Source of the DNA: a virus
Strand: one strand, 5' to 3'
DNA length: 26,398 bases
IMG/VR virus record: IMGVR_UViG_3300027754_000370
Coordinates: 1 to 26,398 of that record
The first letter of the stretch is position 1. Each line of letters starts with the position of its first letter. The position numbers were made by a program, and so were the translations under genes. Below the pieces are notes generated by a model, which did no database searches, had not been told where the DNA came from, and was given only the letters and a program-made list of their open reading frames with translations. Below, in pieces: positions 16,501 to 23,456 of the stretch.

Positions 16501-18700
16501 ATCTATGTTGACTATAATGGAGTTTGGTGGACCGCAAGACCCAACAAAGGGTGGCAGTTCAAAATTTACTTTTGATGATAGAACGGCGGCAATATCATTA
16601 CATAAAGAATCAAGTGTAATAGTTCCTTGGCATAGTGTAGGTGCAACATTGGATTATCCAAATTGTATTGAATTTAGAATAAGACCTTCTGGTAGTATTG
16701 ATTCTGTAGCAACATTAATATCTGGAAGTGAGTTTACTTTAGATTTGGTTAATACAACTGGTTCTTTTTATAAATTAGAATTAAATTTTGGTGGAAACGA
16801 TTCGAATAGTACATATTTTGAAACTGGAAGCGTTTATGTAGCTCCTGAATTAAGTGGAATATATGTATTTGGACCAGATTTAAAAACAGGAAGTTTAGAT
16901 TTCCCACTTTCAAATGAACATTACTCAAACATAGCAATCAATAGACACAATAATCCTGATTCATCTTCTTGGTATGAGGTTTGGTTGGGTACATCAGATG
17001 GACATAGAATTATAACTTCGGTTAGTATGTCTATGTTATATAATGATTCTCAATGGACAGGTTCAACTCCAAATTTAGTAGTGGGTGGTAACGGATATGC
17101 TGGTGAATTGGATGAGTTTCGTTTTTGGACTGTTCCTTTACAAAAAAGTAAATTTGAAAACCATACTTTATTTCCTGATGCAATCAATGGTAATTCATTT
17201 ACGGCATCTACTAGTGATTTAATGTTCAGATTGGATTTTGAATATCCAAAAGATAGAACCATAACTGAAAATATAGGAATTAAAAATGTTGCTATAAGTG
17301 ATAACTATGGAGAACCCTTTGCATCTGCAAGTAATATGTACTCGGCATCGGCGTATCCATATCAATATATTCCATATGATAGAACTGTAACAGCTACCGT
17401 TCCATCTTTAGGATTTAATTATTCCAATAAGATTAGATTTGAATCATCAAGTTTAATGCCTGGTAAAGATTTATCTTACAAAGCTAGAGCAACTCAAAAA
17501 TCATTTGATAGAGCTCCAATAGATTCAAATCGTTTAGGATTATTCTTTTCTCCAATTAAGGAGTTAAATATGGATATCCTAAAAGCATTTGGTGATTTTA
17601 ATATTGATAATTATATTGGAGATGCTGGTGATGAATATAAAGATACATATTCTCAATTAGATACATTAAGACATTATTATTTTGAAAGATTGGATAATAG
17701 AGATATCTATGAATACATAAGATTAATTAAATATATTGATAAATCTTTATTTGAGGTATTATCAGATTTAGCACCGGCTAGAACAAATGTAGTTAAGGGT
17801 TTATTAATTGAACCACACTATTTAGAAAGAAGTAAGACTCGTTGGACTAAACCGGAATCTTTAAGAAATGATTTTGAAACTTCAATAGATACTAATAAAA
17901 ATTATATATTAGAAAGTGAATCAATTCCAAAAGATGCATACATAAACGCAGAAGAAGTAGTAGTCCTTAAAAGTGATATTAGTAATGAAGAAACTACAAT
18001 TAATGCAAATGAGGTAATAGTATTTGAGGGAACTAATCCAAATTATGATACAACAATAAATACATCTGAAATAATTGCATTTGAATCAACCGCTCCTTTT
18101 TATGATAGTTTAATACAATGTCCTACTGGAGCAAGTTTGGTTGGGGAAGCTGATTCATTTACATTTACTGAAATTGGTATGGATAAAGATTCTTTAGCAA
18201 ATAGAGGATTTGGATTATATGCTAAACATGGTACTGGTATAGTTAGTAACTATGACCCATTATTTGGAAATTATCATCCAACTTCTGGAAGTAGAAAAAG
18301 TATTTTTTTAGTAAAAGAACAATATACTCAAAAAATAAATACATTAGTAAAAGGTTGGCCAACTAATGGAGCTGTTTTAGGAGAAGCCCAAAAATACGAA
18401 AAAGTATCAGTTACGAAATATAAATACAAAGTATCAACACTTCCTTATAGTGGTAGTGTATCTATTGGTAATGAAGTAGTTGAAGTTACTGCATTAGATG
18501 GATATTTTCCAACACATTATAGGTATAAAAATAATTTAGGTGAGGGTATGATTCGTTCATTTTGGAAAGGTTCTGTTCAATCAGCAGCAACTACACCGGA
18601 TGGTTTAGACCCAGTAGAAACATTTACTACTAATCCTAATATACTTAAAGTGGCTAAGACTGGTAGAGGTAGTGGAGAACCAATACTTGTGGTTGATTAG
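13580..18700 (+). CDS. Giant baseplate wedge/tail protein with PEGA-like and LamG-like domains
   Basis: The protein has 1706 residues. A flexible Gly-rich N-terminus (NGGGGGS) leads to a PEGA-like domain (about 30-107, ending LKKDGY) and further Ig-like beta domains to about 540. Residues 850-985 hold the tail-protein core: FLDMIGQHFDILWVYINNL and RRILNNLPYLLKHKGTARAM followed by CYGVP, a pattern found in large baseplate proteins of T4-like phages. A LamG/concanavalin-like domain follows (about 995-1220, with GELDEFRFWTVPL), which may bind host glycans. A second beta-rich stretch and three 19-residue repeats (1453-1509) lie before a C-terminal domain. It probably takes the place of T4 gp7 (1032 residues) or of gp7 plus peripheral proteins, but this is inference. 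Confidence 0.75.
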   Translation: MRVVEDIIFDEGFANGGGGGSITSAGSGNVILTNTPNTVLSNQSYIINVDSNIKDADIFVNGETVSKKTNNTITVAISDLLLKGNTTITLKKDGYVSNERYVVSLVTNPNYNKNSNYNSATQILGNNSGMDYENIFTSLPNTPIASLEYSAEPLYTINIKHYINDFEQSYKTFSNSQYSNNILFKLEKQIIPDEPLLKFTVIDLNGPDGSVNVITNIKNSEGVLTVGEKIVLKSGNNKIAIPEGSKAVIQSADLKNYRVKTINVQSDLYKPKNVDAKTNEESVSATFDLNNATYNISIISEIFVTKIINKPKLELNNTEPNRKYNLNSKADYPIGLTKSSNTSKITAYINNQTFVFSNLDTSTNAIIIIPTKAFSTIGNYKLILVPSDIDGDGDKLELTINVNNEQYVGVPDIRNIKYPTLLKGPDFVGTNVDFGISYESVNTDYVKIYKVGSDRFIRAKAAGVVNLNFQELLNLDGTQVSETDDIINITLKLVPYNESGYKVIIGKEEFINISFDKGDLTIPRNVAISRIADGFISQFDSKIFENETSKYLTHLLHIGNGDTKVITTWVGSEGSLILKLYEPLPTSIQPNEQVWISKLQSQPIVETITINGIDEMFCHPLKGPNFTLEQSNGIAYQVYDDLIASGSTTSNDLVTRFLGSNGIDTTKLNIQYVSGSNYTFSNFTNFSSVEERVNNFFYKVQLIETYKTKYEALISPTFIPPYGAYDGGLLTQDGYQTITEDGLFDIQWEIAQFAGVSQAGEAKKVLDTINSLIKGFDGFEKFLYSSTNDLAYPKTAEANPITGLPYYKLRATTHAITIAWYDTLIDLSSEYDKYNPNYLVNNIPEFIKEDYNNNDFLVFLDMIGQHFDILWVYINNLSKTKVLEHKQLNGFSNSLVHSLLESFGWNAKRAFNSELIWEYAFGTYKDGFQKYGMPLADANDEVWRRILNNLPYLLKHKGTARAMKAIMACYGVPQSMLTIMEFGGPQDPTKGGSSKFTFDDRTAAISLHKESSVIVPWHSVGATLDYPNCIEFRIRPSGSIDSVATLISGSEFTLDLVNTTGSFYKLELNFGGNDSNSTYFETGSVYVAPELSGIYVFGPDLKTGSLDFPLSNEHYSNIAINRHNNPDSSSWYEVWLGTSDGHRIITSVSMSMLYNDSQWTGSTPNLVVGGNGYAGELDEFRFWTVPLQKSKFENHTLFPDAINGNSFTASTSDLMFRLDFEYPKDRTITENIGIKNVAISDNYGEPFASASNMYSASAYPYQYIPYDRTVTATVPSLGFNYSNKIRFESSSLMPGKDLSYKARATQKSFDRAPIDSNRLGLFFSPIKELNMDILKAFGDFNIDNYIGDAGDEYKDTYSQLDTLRHYYFERLDNRDIYEYIRLIKYIDKSLFEVLSDLAPARTNVVKGLLIEPHYLERSKTRWTKPESLRNDFETSIDTNKNYILESESIPKDAYINAEEVVVLKSDISNEETTINANEVIVFEGTNPNYDTTINTSEIIAFESTAPFYDSLIQCPTGASLVGEADSFTFTEIGMDKDSLANRGFGLYAKHGTGIVSNYDPLFGNYHPTSGSRKSIFLVKEQYTQKINTLVKGWPTNGAVLGEAQKYEKVSVTKYKYKVSTLPYSGSVSIGNEVVEVTALDGYFPTHYRYKNNLGEGMIRSFWKGSVQSAATTPDGLDPVETFTTNPNILKVAKTGRGSGEPILVVD
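17936..18106 (+). repeat. Three tandem 19-residue repeats in the giant baseplate protein
   Basis: Residues 1453-1509 hold three units of 19 residues each: AYINAEEVVVLKS..., TTINANEVIVFEG..., TTINTSEIIAFES... The conserved core is I-N-x-x-E-(V/I)-(V/I). DNA unit starts are at 17936, 17993 and 18050. Nucleotide divergence shows old duplication. The units may form short beta hairpins or solenoid rungs. Confidence 0.8.
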
Positions 18701-18720
18701 ATTGAAAATAAAAATTAGTT

Positions 18721-18729
18721 ATATTTATA
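18721..18729 (+). promoter_or_regulatory. Putative phage late promoter motif ATATTTATA
   Basis: The nonamer, extended upstream as GTTATATTTATA, ends 25 bases before the ATG at 18755. Downstream sequence TAGAATATAGATAA closely resembles TAGAATATACATAA after the host-type promoter at 22493. No -33 TTTG box is seen. Confidence 0.6.
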
Positions 18730-18754
18730 GAATATAGATAAAAAACAATATCAA

Positions 18755-19381
18755 ATGGCATATTTAGATAACACAGAAATTACAGTAGATGCAATTCTTA
18801 CTAAAAAAGGAAGACAAAAATTAGCATCTGGTCAATCTTTAAACATTACAAAGTTCGCTTTGGGTGATGATGAAATTGATTATACGCTTTACGAACCAGC
18901 GCATCCAAAAGGTTCAGCTTATTACGATTCAGCAATCAGAGCTATTCCTGTAACGGAAGCTAGTCCTGATGAAACTCAAGTATTAAGATATAAATTAGTA
19001 ACTTTACCAAAAGGAACAACTCAAATCCCAACTGTTAAATTAGGTGTACCATCAATAAGTGCAACTCAATTGGAAGGTGGTGTGGGATTAACCCCAACAA
19101 CATCTCCTGCTGGAAACGGAAATGGTGGATACACAATGGTATTAGCAGACCAAAGAGCTGGTACATTGACCGTAAGTAAAACAGCATCTGCTACTACTAC
19201 AAATGTATTCTTGGGTGATGAAATTACAACAACTGCGCAAGTAGTTACTGGTTTAGAATTTAGATTTACACCAAATCCAAACTTAACAATTGATGTATCA
19301 ACAACAATAACTGTGTTTGGTAATGAAACTGGTGGCTCTCAAACTATACCTGTAATCATAACATATAAACAAGCGGTATAA
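18755..19381 (+). CDS. Virion structural-type protein, unknown function
   Basis: The protein has 208 residues. Its N-terminal half has a distinctive pattern: MAYLDNTEITVDAILTKKGR, then FALGDDEIDYTLYEP and HPKGSAYYDSAI, ending in LRYKLVTLPKG. From memory, proteins starting in this way occur in large tailed phages of marine and Bacteroidetes hosts near baseplate or fibre genes, but no biochemical role is known to me. The C-terminal half (about 95-208) is Thr/Gly-rich and beta-like, similar to an Ig-type domain. It has its own late-type promoter, consistent with a high-copy virion protein. It is followed after 20 bases by the next structural gene. Confidence 0.65.
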   Translation: MAYLDNTEITVDAILTKKGRQKLASGQSLNITKFALGDDEIDYTLYEPAHPKGSAYYDSAIRAIPVTEASPDETQVLRYKLVTLPKGTTQIPTVKLGVPSISATQLEGGVGLTPTTSPAGNGNGGYTMVLADQRAGTLTVSKTASATTTNVFLGDEITTTAQVVTGLEFRFTPNPNLTIDVSTTITVFGNETGGSQTIPVIITYKQAV

Positions 19382-19401
19382 AATAAAATAGATATAAGAA
19401 A

Positions 19402-20643
19402 ATGGCACAAATAACAAACCCAAATATAACTTCCCAAATTGCAGCATTAGCTAATACTGGTACAATTGATTCAAATGCAATAGTACAATTATTAAATTCA
19501 GCACTTCCAGCTACTCAGCAAATTGCAACTACTGGAACTACTGGTACTGGTCTTTATAAAAGATTTGGTGAATTTGATAAAGTAAATGCAAAAATAGAAG
19601 TGGTAACAACTGGATTATGGAGTAATGATTCTGGTTCATTAACTGCATTCTATACAGCATCATCTCAGACAACGGTAGCTAGTGGAAAATATTATTATAA
19701 TGTATTAGATCTTGACCCAGCTCTTTCAGATAATGAACAAATTCAATTCGCTGTAGCATATGGGCATGTTGATGGTAGCGGTTCTGTTAGACTAGATTTG
19801 GATGATAACGCATTGTTACCAACTAAAGCAACATACGCTCAATATAAATCAATGTTATTAGACCCAACGTTGGCAAAATTTCAATTTGATAATAGTTCTG
19901 TAATTGCAACTGATGCAAACGGAGTTTATTTTATTAATGTAGCTAGAAATAGATATAGAGAGAAAATGGATGCTGGTAACTGGTCATTAAAAGTTTCTGG
20001 TTCTAATGGTGTATTTACATTTATTGATAATAGTGGTAAGAAATTTGGTGATACTTTGGGATTGAGTGGTAATGTATTTAAGGTAGTTTCTGGTTCATTA
20101 AATTTAGGAACGCAATCTGAAGCAACAATTAAACATACTGCAGATACGGCAACTGATTTAAAAACAGGATATTCAGCAACAGGCGAAGGATTTGGAGCAT
20201 TCTATCCTGATAGAGGTATTATTGTTCTTAACGCTAAAGCAATAGGAAACGTAGTTGGTAATGTTGGTGAAGTTGGATTCATAAATACTGGTAGTTTACA
20301 GGGTGGAATTGCAACAACACATGATGCATACAATCATAAATTATTATACTACGCAATTAAGAAAGGTGGTGATTTTGAAGCAAGAAGAACTGAAAATGTA
20401 TCTACACAACATTTCTTTGTAAGAGCAACAAATAGAGAATTTAATTATTCTAATAATCCAACATATTTAAATGCAGATGGTACATTTAGTGAAACTTCAT
20501 TTAATACTGACCCTCAAACTTACATTACAACTGTAGGTTTATTAAACGATTCAAACGAATTAGTTGCAATAGCTAAGACTTCACAACCAATTGTTAAATC
20601 TTTTGATAAGGAAGTTTTAATCAAAGTTAAATTATCATTCTAA
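19402..20643 (+). CDS. Virion structural-type protein sharing a C-terminal module with the 20728 gene product
   Basis: The protein has 413 residues. The N-terminal helical part (about 1-45) is followed by a beta-rich body with many Gly/Ser/Thr residues. Around residue 270, YPDRGIIVLNA starts a region that matches the 20728 product (YDRGLIVVAKD). From residue 346 the shared C-terminal module reads EFNYSNNPTYLN, then ITTVGLLNDSNELVAIAKTSQPI. The protein has no signal peptide. The pattern suggests a virion surface, fibre or appendage protein. The gene ends at a strong terminator, closing this transcription unit. The family is recognised only as a repeated phage structural module, not by function. 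Confidence 0.7.
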   Translation: MAQITNPNITSQIAALANTGTIDSNAIVQLLNSALPATQQIATTGTTGTGLYKRFGEFDKVNAKIEVVTTGLWSNDSGSLTAFYTASSQTTVASGKYYYNVLDLDPALSDNEQIQFAVAYGHVDGSGSVRLDLDDNALLPTKATYAQYKSMLLDPTLAKFQFDNSSVIATDANGVYFINVARNRYREKMDAGNWSLKVSGSNGVFTFIDNSGKKFGDTLGLSGNVFKVVSGSLNLGTQSEATIKHTADTATDLKTGYSATGEGFGAFYPDRGIIVLNAKAIGNVVGNVGEVGFINTGSLQGGIATTHDAYNHKLLYYAIKKGGDFEARRTENVSTQHFFVRATNREFNYSNNPTYLNADGTFSETSFNTDPQTYITTVGLLNDSNELVAIAKTSQPIVKSFDKEVLIKVKLSF

Positions 20644-20667
20644 ATTAATTAGAAACATAATAAAGAG

Positions 20668-20690
20668 AACCCCCTTCATTGGGGGTTTTT
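20668..20690 (+). terminator. Rho-independent terminator
   Basis: A perfect hairpin, AACCCCC (20668-20674), loop TTCATT, and GGGGGTT (20681-20687), is followed by a T run (TTTTT from 20686). It is by far the most GC-rich short stretch in the intergenic DNA here. It lies 24 bases after the stop at 20643 and just before the promoter motif at 20701, so it separates two units. Confidence 0.92.
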
Positions 20691-20700
20691 CATTTAACCA

Positions 20701-20709
20701 ATATTTATA
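20701..20709 (+). promoter_or_regulatory. Putative phage late promoter motif ATATTTATA
   Basis: The nonamer starts 11 bases after the terminator T-run and ends 18 bases before the ATG at 20728. The placement directly behind a terminator is the strongest single support that this motif starts transcription. Confidence 0.68.
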
Positions 20710-20727
20710 TACAAATCGGAAGATTAA

Positions 20728-21624
20728 ATGATTAAAGAAATTCCAAAATCTGATGTAATTACTAGACCTATGAAGGTCTATAAAGAATGGACATTAGATG
20801 AAAATGATATATATCCAATATTTGGTACAAATGGTGTTAATACATTAGTTGATATTGATAATGATGCTAAGAGTCATAGTTATAACAAAAAAGTAATATA
20901 TGCATCTATAAAATCTCAATTTTATACAAACGCATCAACTGCATCTATTATAACAGAAGTTGGTAGACGAATTTCATATGCATCTACAAATGAAAGAATA
21001 TTAGAAAATAATATTGCTGTATTTTCTATTCCACAAATATATTATGGTGAGGGAATAAAAGTTGGTACTGTTTCATTGGAAGATAAACAATTAGGAAGAA
21101 CATATACAGATGATGGATATTCAAATCTTATTGATTCTGGTAGCAATATTAAAGGAAACGTATTTTATGATAGAGGATTGATAGTGGTAGCAAAAGATAT
21201 AGTTAGTGGTTCTGTATTATCTCAATTTACTTTAAACTTTCGTTCAATAAAAACAATATTTGAAAATGAAATATTCATCCCAGTATTAGATGGTGAGTTT
21301 AACTATTCACAAAATCCATCCGCTGTATATGAAGATGGTGGCAGGGTTTATACTCATATAATGCAAAGACCTGGTTCTAAAAAAATTGGAGATTTGGTAA
21401 CATCATCTTTTTATGATGCTGGTATTAAATGGGTAAAGCCTGCATTTCTTCAATATGAAGCAAGTAGTTCTTTAGACCAAACTGGTTCATTTTTAGCACC
21501 AATGATTACAACAATTGGATTGTATGATAATGAATTAAATATGGTTGCAGTAGCTAAATTACCACAACCAATTAAATCTTTACCTGACTATCCGGTAAAC
21601 TTTATTATTCGTTTTGACACATAG
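20728..21624 (+). CDS. Virion structural-type protein, paralogue of the 19402 product in its C-terminal part
   Basis: The protein has 298 residues. The N-terminal part (about 1-140) is mixed and unrelated in appearance to the 19402 product. From about residue 145, FYDRGLIVVAKD starts the shared region, and EFNYSQNPSAVYEDG (from residue 190) and ITTIGLYDNELNMVAVAKLPQPI (about 265-287) match the same elements in the 19402 product. The spacing between the last two is longer here owing to an insertion. No signal peptide or membrane segment is present. It has its own promoter after a terminator, so its dosage can be set apart from its paralogue. A tail, fibre or appendage role is likely by neighbourhood only. 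Confidence 0.7.
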   Translation: MIKEIPKSDVITRPMKVYKEWTLDENDIYPIFGTNGVNTLVDIDNDAKSHSYNKKVIYASIKSQFYTNASTASIITEVGRRISYASTNERILENNIAVFSIPQIYYGEGIKVGTVSLEDKQLGRTYTDDGYSNLIDSGSNIKGNVFYDRGLIVVAKDIVSGSVLSQFTLNFRSIKTIFENEIFIPVLDGEFNYSQNPSAVYEDGGRVYTHIMQRPGSKKIGDLVTSSFYDAGIKWVKPAFLQYEASSSLDQTGSFLAPMITTIGLYDNELNMVAVAKLPQPIKSLPDYPVNFIIRFDT

Positions 21625-21628
21625 TGTT

Positions 21629-21637
21629 ATATTTATA
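21629..21637 (+). promoter_or_regulatory. Putative phage late promoter motif ATATTTATA
   Basis: The nonamer starts five bases after the upstream stop codon (GTTATATTTATATT context) and ends 22 bases before the ATG at 21660. A TTTTG at 21612-21616 is only 11 bases from the core, too close for a -33 box. Confidence 0.6.
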
Positions 21638-21659
21638 TTAGTAAACAAAATAAAATAAA

Positions 21660-21848
21660 ATGGCTAGCATACTAGAATTATACGGAACTACTGGACCTAA
21701 AACAGGTAAAATAGATACTAAGGGTACGGATAAAACACCAATTGAACCAGATGGTGGTTTGGATTTAGCTAAAGATGAAAAGAAACTTCTTAAAGCTAGA
21801 GGTGGTAAATTAAACCAAAGAAAGTATTCTGATTACATTAAGAAATAA
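21660..21848 (+). CDS. Small hypothetical protein
   Basis: The protein has 62 residues, MASILELYGTTGPKTGKIDT at the start, rich in Gly, Lys, Asp and Thr, with no hydrophobic segment. The first half looks extended, the second half a charged helix (LDLAKDEKKLLKARG) with a basic end (YSDYIKK). It has its own promoter motif and is followed three bases after its stop by the GIY-YIG-like gene. Proteins of this size and make-up near virion genes can be small decoration or assembly proteins, but nothing here proves it. The gene could well be expressed at high level given its dedicated promoter. Confidence 0.6.
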   Translation: MASILELYGTTGPKTGKIDTKGTDKTPIEPDGGLDLAKDEKKLLKARGGKLNQRKYSDYIKK

Positions 21849-21851
21849 TCA

Positions 21852-22265
21852 ATGAGTTGGAAATTTAATGGAAATATTGTTACAGAGGAAAACACACCGG
21901 AAGGTGCGGTTGGGTTTGTCTATAAGATAGTTGATACTAGAACTAATAGATTCTATATAGGGAAAAAATCTTTATCCCAAACCAGAAGATTGAAACCCCT
22001 TAAGGGAAAGACTCGTAAAAGAGTTGTAAAGAAAGCATCAGATTGGGAGAAATACTATTCATCAAACGAATGGATTAAATCAGAAGTAAAAGCTGGAAAC
22101 GCTGAATATTTTGAAAGAGAAATAATTCAGTTTTGCTTTTCAAAAAAATCCTTATCATATTACGAAATTAAATGGCAGTTTCATTACGATGTACTAGCCA
22201 ATGAACAAGCAATAAACGAAAACCTTATGGGAAAGTTCTTCCGTAGGGATATACTAAATCAATAG
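21852..22265 (+). CDS. GIY-YIG-like putative nuclease
   Basis: The protein has 137 residues. The N-terminal part shows a degenerate GIY-YIG signature: VYK at 23-25 in GFVYKIVD, and YIG at 35-37 in RFYIGKKSL, ten residues apart as in the family. A basic stretch (KGKTRKRVVKK) and SDWEKYYSSNEWIKSEV follow, then FEREIIQFC and NYE-type residues that could hold the catalytic Glu. This domain arrangement, with the SDW-x-x-YY motif, recurs in short proteins of T4-like phages, probably cutting branched or foreign DNA or serving as a homing-type relic. The Arg usually found after YIG lies a few residues later here (QTRR). Activity is unproven. It links the structural region to the replication genes. 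Confidence 0.6.
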   Translation: MSWKFNGNIVTEENTPEGAVGFVYKIVDTRTNRFYIGKKSLSQTRRLKPLKGKTRKRVVKKASDWEKYYSSNEWIKSEVKAGNAEYFEREIIQFCFSKKSLSYYEIKWQFHYDVLANEQAINENLMGKFFRRDILNQ

Positions 22266-22267
22266 TT

Positions 22268-22468
22268 ATGACAATACCTGAAATCGCACATAAGTACGGA
22301 ATTTCCGAAGCTTATTTAAACGCAAAAGATGATGCACTTCAAATAGCAGCTGCATCCCTAATAGACCTTAAAGGAATGTTGGAAGCAAACCAACCAAAAG
22401 CACCAATTGCAGCAAAAATGCAGTTTTTAGCTGATTTCCTTTATGATGTAAAGAATTCCAATCATTAA
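22268..22468 (+). CDS. Small hypothetical protein, possible HTH-like start
   Basis: The protein has 66 residues. The opening MTIPEIAHKYGISEAYLNAK looks like a helix-turn-helix pattern (IAHKYGIS), and the rest is two more helices (AASLIDLKGMLEAN and KMQFLADFLYDVKN). It has few basic residues, so DNA binding is doubtful. It starts two bases after the upstream stop and its own stop abuts the host-type promoter for the primase. It could be a small regulator of that promoter, but this is only a position-based idea. Confidence 0.5.
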   Translation: MTIPEIAHKYGISEAYLNAKDDALQIAAASLIDLKGMLEANQPKAPIAAKMQFLADFLYDVKNSNH

Positions 22469-22500
22469 TTTGGATAATTCCCAAAAAAGTTGTATATTTG
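22469..22500 (+). promoter_or_regulatory. Bacteroidetes-type sigma-A promoter for the primase unit
   Basis: TTTG at 22469-22472, a 20-base spacer, and TATATTTG at 22493-22500 fit the Bacteroidetes consensus TTTG-N19-21-TAnnTTTG exactly. Transcription would start near 22507, giving a leader of about 11 bases before the ATG at 22518. This marks the primase and recombination genes as early genes read by unmodified host RNA polymerase. Confidence 0.82.
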
Positions 22501-22513
22501 TATAGAATATACA
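22491..22513 (+). promoter_or_regulatory. Inverted repeat over the primase promoter, candidate operator
   Basis: TGTATATT (22491-22498) and AATATACA (22506-22513) are perfect inverted 8-bp arms around a 7-base centre. The repeat covers the -7 element and the expected start point, where a bound dimer would block transcription. AT-rich DNA makes chance repeats fairly common, so confidence is moderate. Confidence 0.4.
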
Positions 22514-22517
22514 TAAT

Positions 22518-23456
22518 ATGCTATTTGGGAAGAATAAACTAACGGTCATTAACATTTTAGACACCACATTGGGTGTAGGTTCATCCTTAAAGGGTAATGA
22601 ACAGGCTCACCATTGTCCATTTTGTAATCACCACAAAAAGAAACTTCAAGTAAACTTAGATACTCAAAGATGGCACTGTTGGGTATGCGATTCTAAGGGT
22701 AGGAGTATTCAATCCCTCCTTCGCAAACTCAATGTAGATATAAGAGACCTAAATAGATTGAAAGATATCTATGGTGAGGATGATTATACATTAGTTGAGA
22801 AAGATGAGTATGTAGCTAAATTACAATTACCATCAGAATTCAAACAATTACACTTCAAACCAAATGGATTCCAACCTGAATACAATCAAGCTATTAACTA
22901 CCTTAAAGAAAGAGGTATTACTCAAGCTGATATCGTTAAATATAACATTGGATATTGTTCTGATGGATTATACTTTGGTAGAATCATTGTACCTTCGTAT
23001 GATGAGAATGGTGACTTAAATTACTTTGTAGCTCGTTCATATTATAAAGAGGAACGAATGAAGTATAAGAATCCGCCGGTTAATAGAGATGTAATTGTGT
23101 TTGATAATCAAATCAATTGGAATGAACCCATTATTTTATGTGAGGGCGTATTTGATTCATTCTCAATTAAAAGAAATTGTATTCCTTTGCTTGGTAAGTT
23201 CTTATTAAGTAAATTAAAGAATAAGATTATAGAGAAAGGAGTTAAAGAAGTAACTATTATGTTAGATTCAGATGCTATTGCAGATTCAACTAAACATACT
23301 GATTACTTTTTAAAGAACGGAATTAAAGTTCGTAACATTATACCAACTGATAAGGATGCTGGTGAAATGGGATTTAAAAAAGTGAACGAACTCCTAAAGG
23401 GAGCAAAACAAACTGGATGGGATGACTTAGTTCTATCCAAACTAAATAATATATGA
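22518..23456 (+). CDS. 61: DNA primase, DnaG/gp61-type
   Basis: The protein has 312 residues (T4 gp61 has 342). The N-terminal zinc-binding domain has C33-P-F-C36 and C54-W-V-C57. The catalytic TOPRIM part has IILCEGVFDS with Glu209, and MLDSDA with Asp250 and Asp252, the acidic residues that bind metal. The region between (with YDENGDLNYFVARSYY) is the usual RNA-polymerase core entrance. It would make RNA primers for lagging-strand synthesis with a replicative helicase not seen in this window. The start at 22518 lies about 11 bases after the expected transcription start. Its stop codon overlaps the next start (ATGA), so the nuclease is translationally coupled. Confidence 0.9.
   Translation: MLFGKNKLTVINILDTTLGVGSSLKGNEQAHHCPFCNHHKKKLQVNLDTQRWHCWVCDSKGRSIQSLLRKLNVDIRDLNRLKDIYGEDDYTLVEKDEYVAKLQLPSEFKQLHFKPNGFQPEYNQAINYLKERGITQADIVKYNIGYCSDGLYFGRIIVPSYDENGDLNYFVARSYYKEERMKYKNPPVNRDVIVFDNQINWNEPIILCEGVFDSFSIKRNCIPLLGKFLLSKLKNKIIEKGVKEVTIMLDSDAIADSTKHTDYFLKNGIKVRNIIPTDKDAGEMGFKKVNELLKGAKQTGWDDLVLSKLNNI

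Noticed and set aside
39-21637. Reading the ATATTTATA sites as T4-type late promoters (TATAAATA) on the minus strand
   Set aside because: The reverse complement does contain the T4 octamer, but all genes downstream on the minus strand are absent, whereas each site is followed closely by a + strand start codon.
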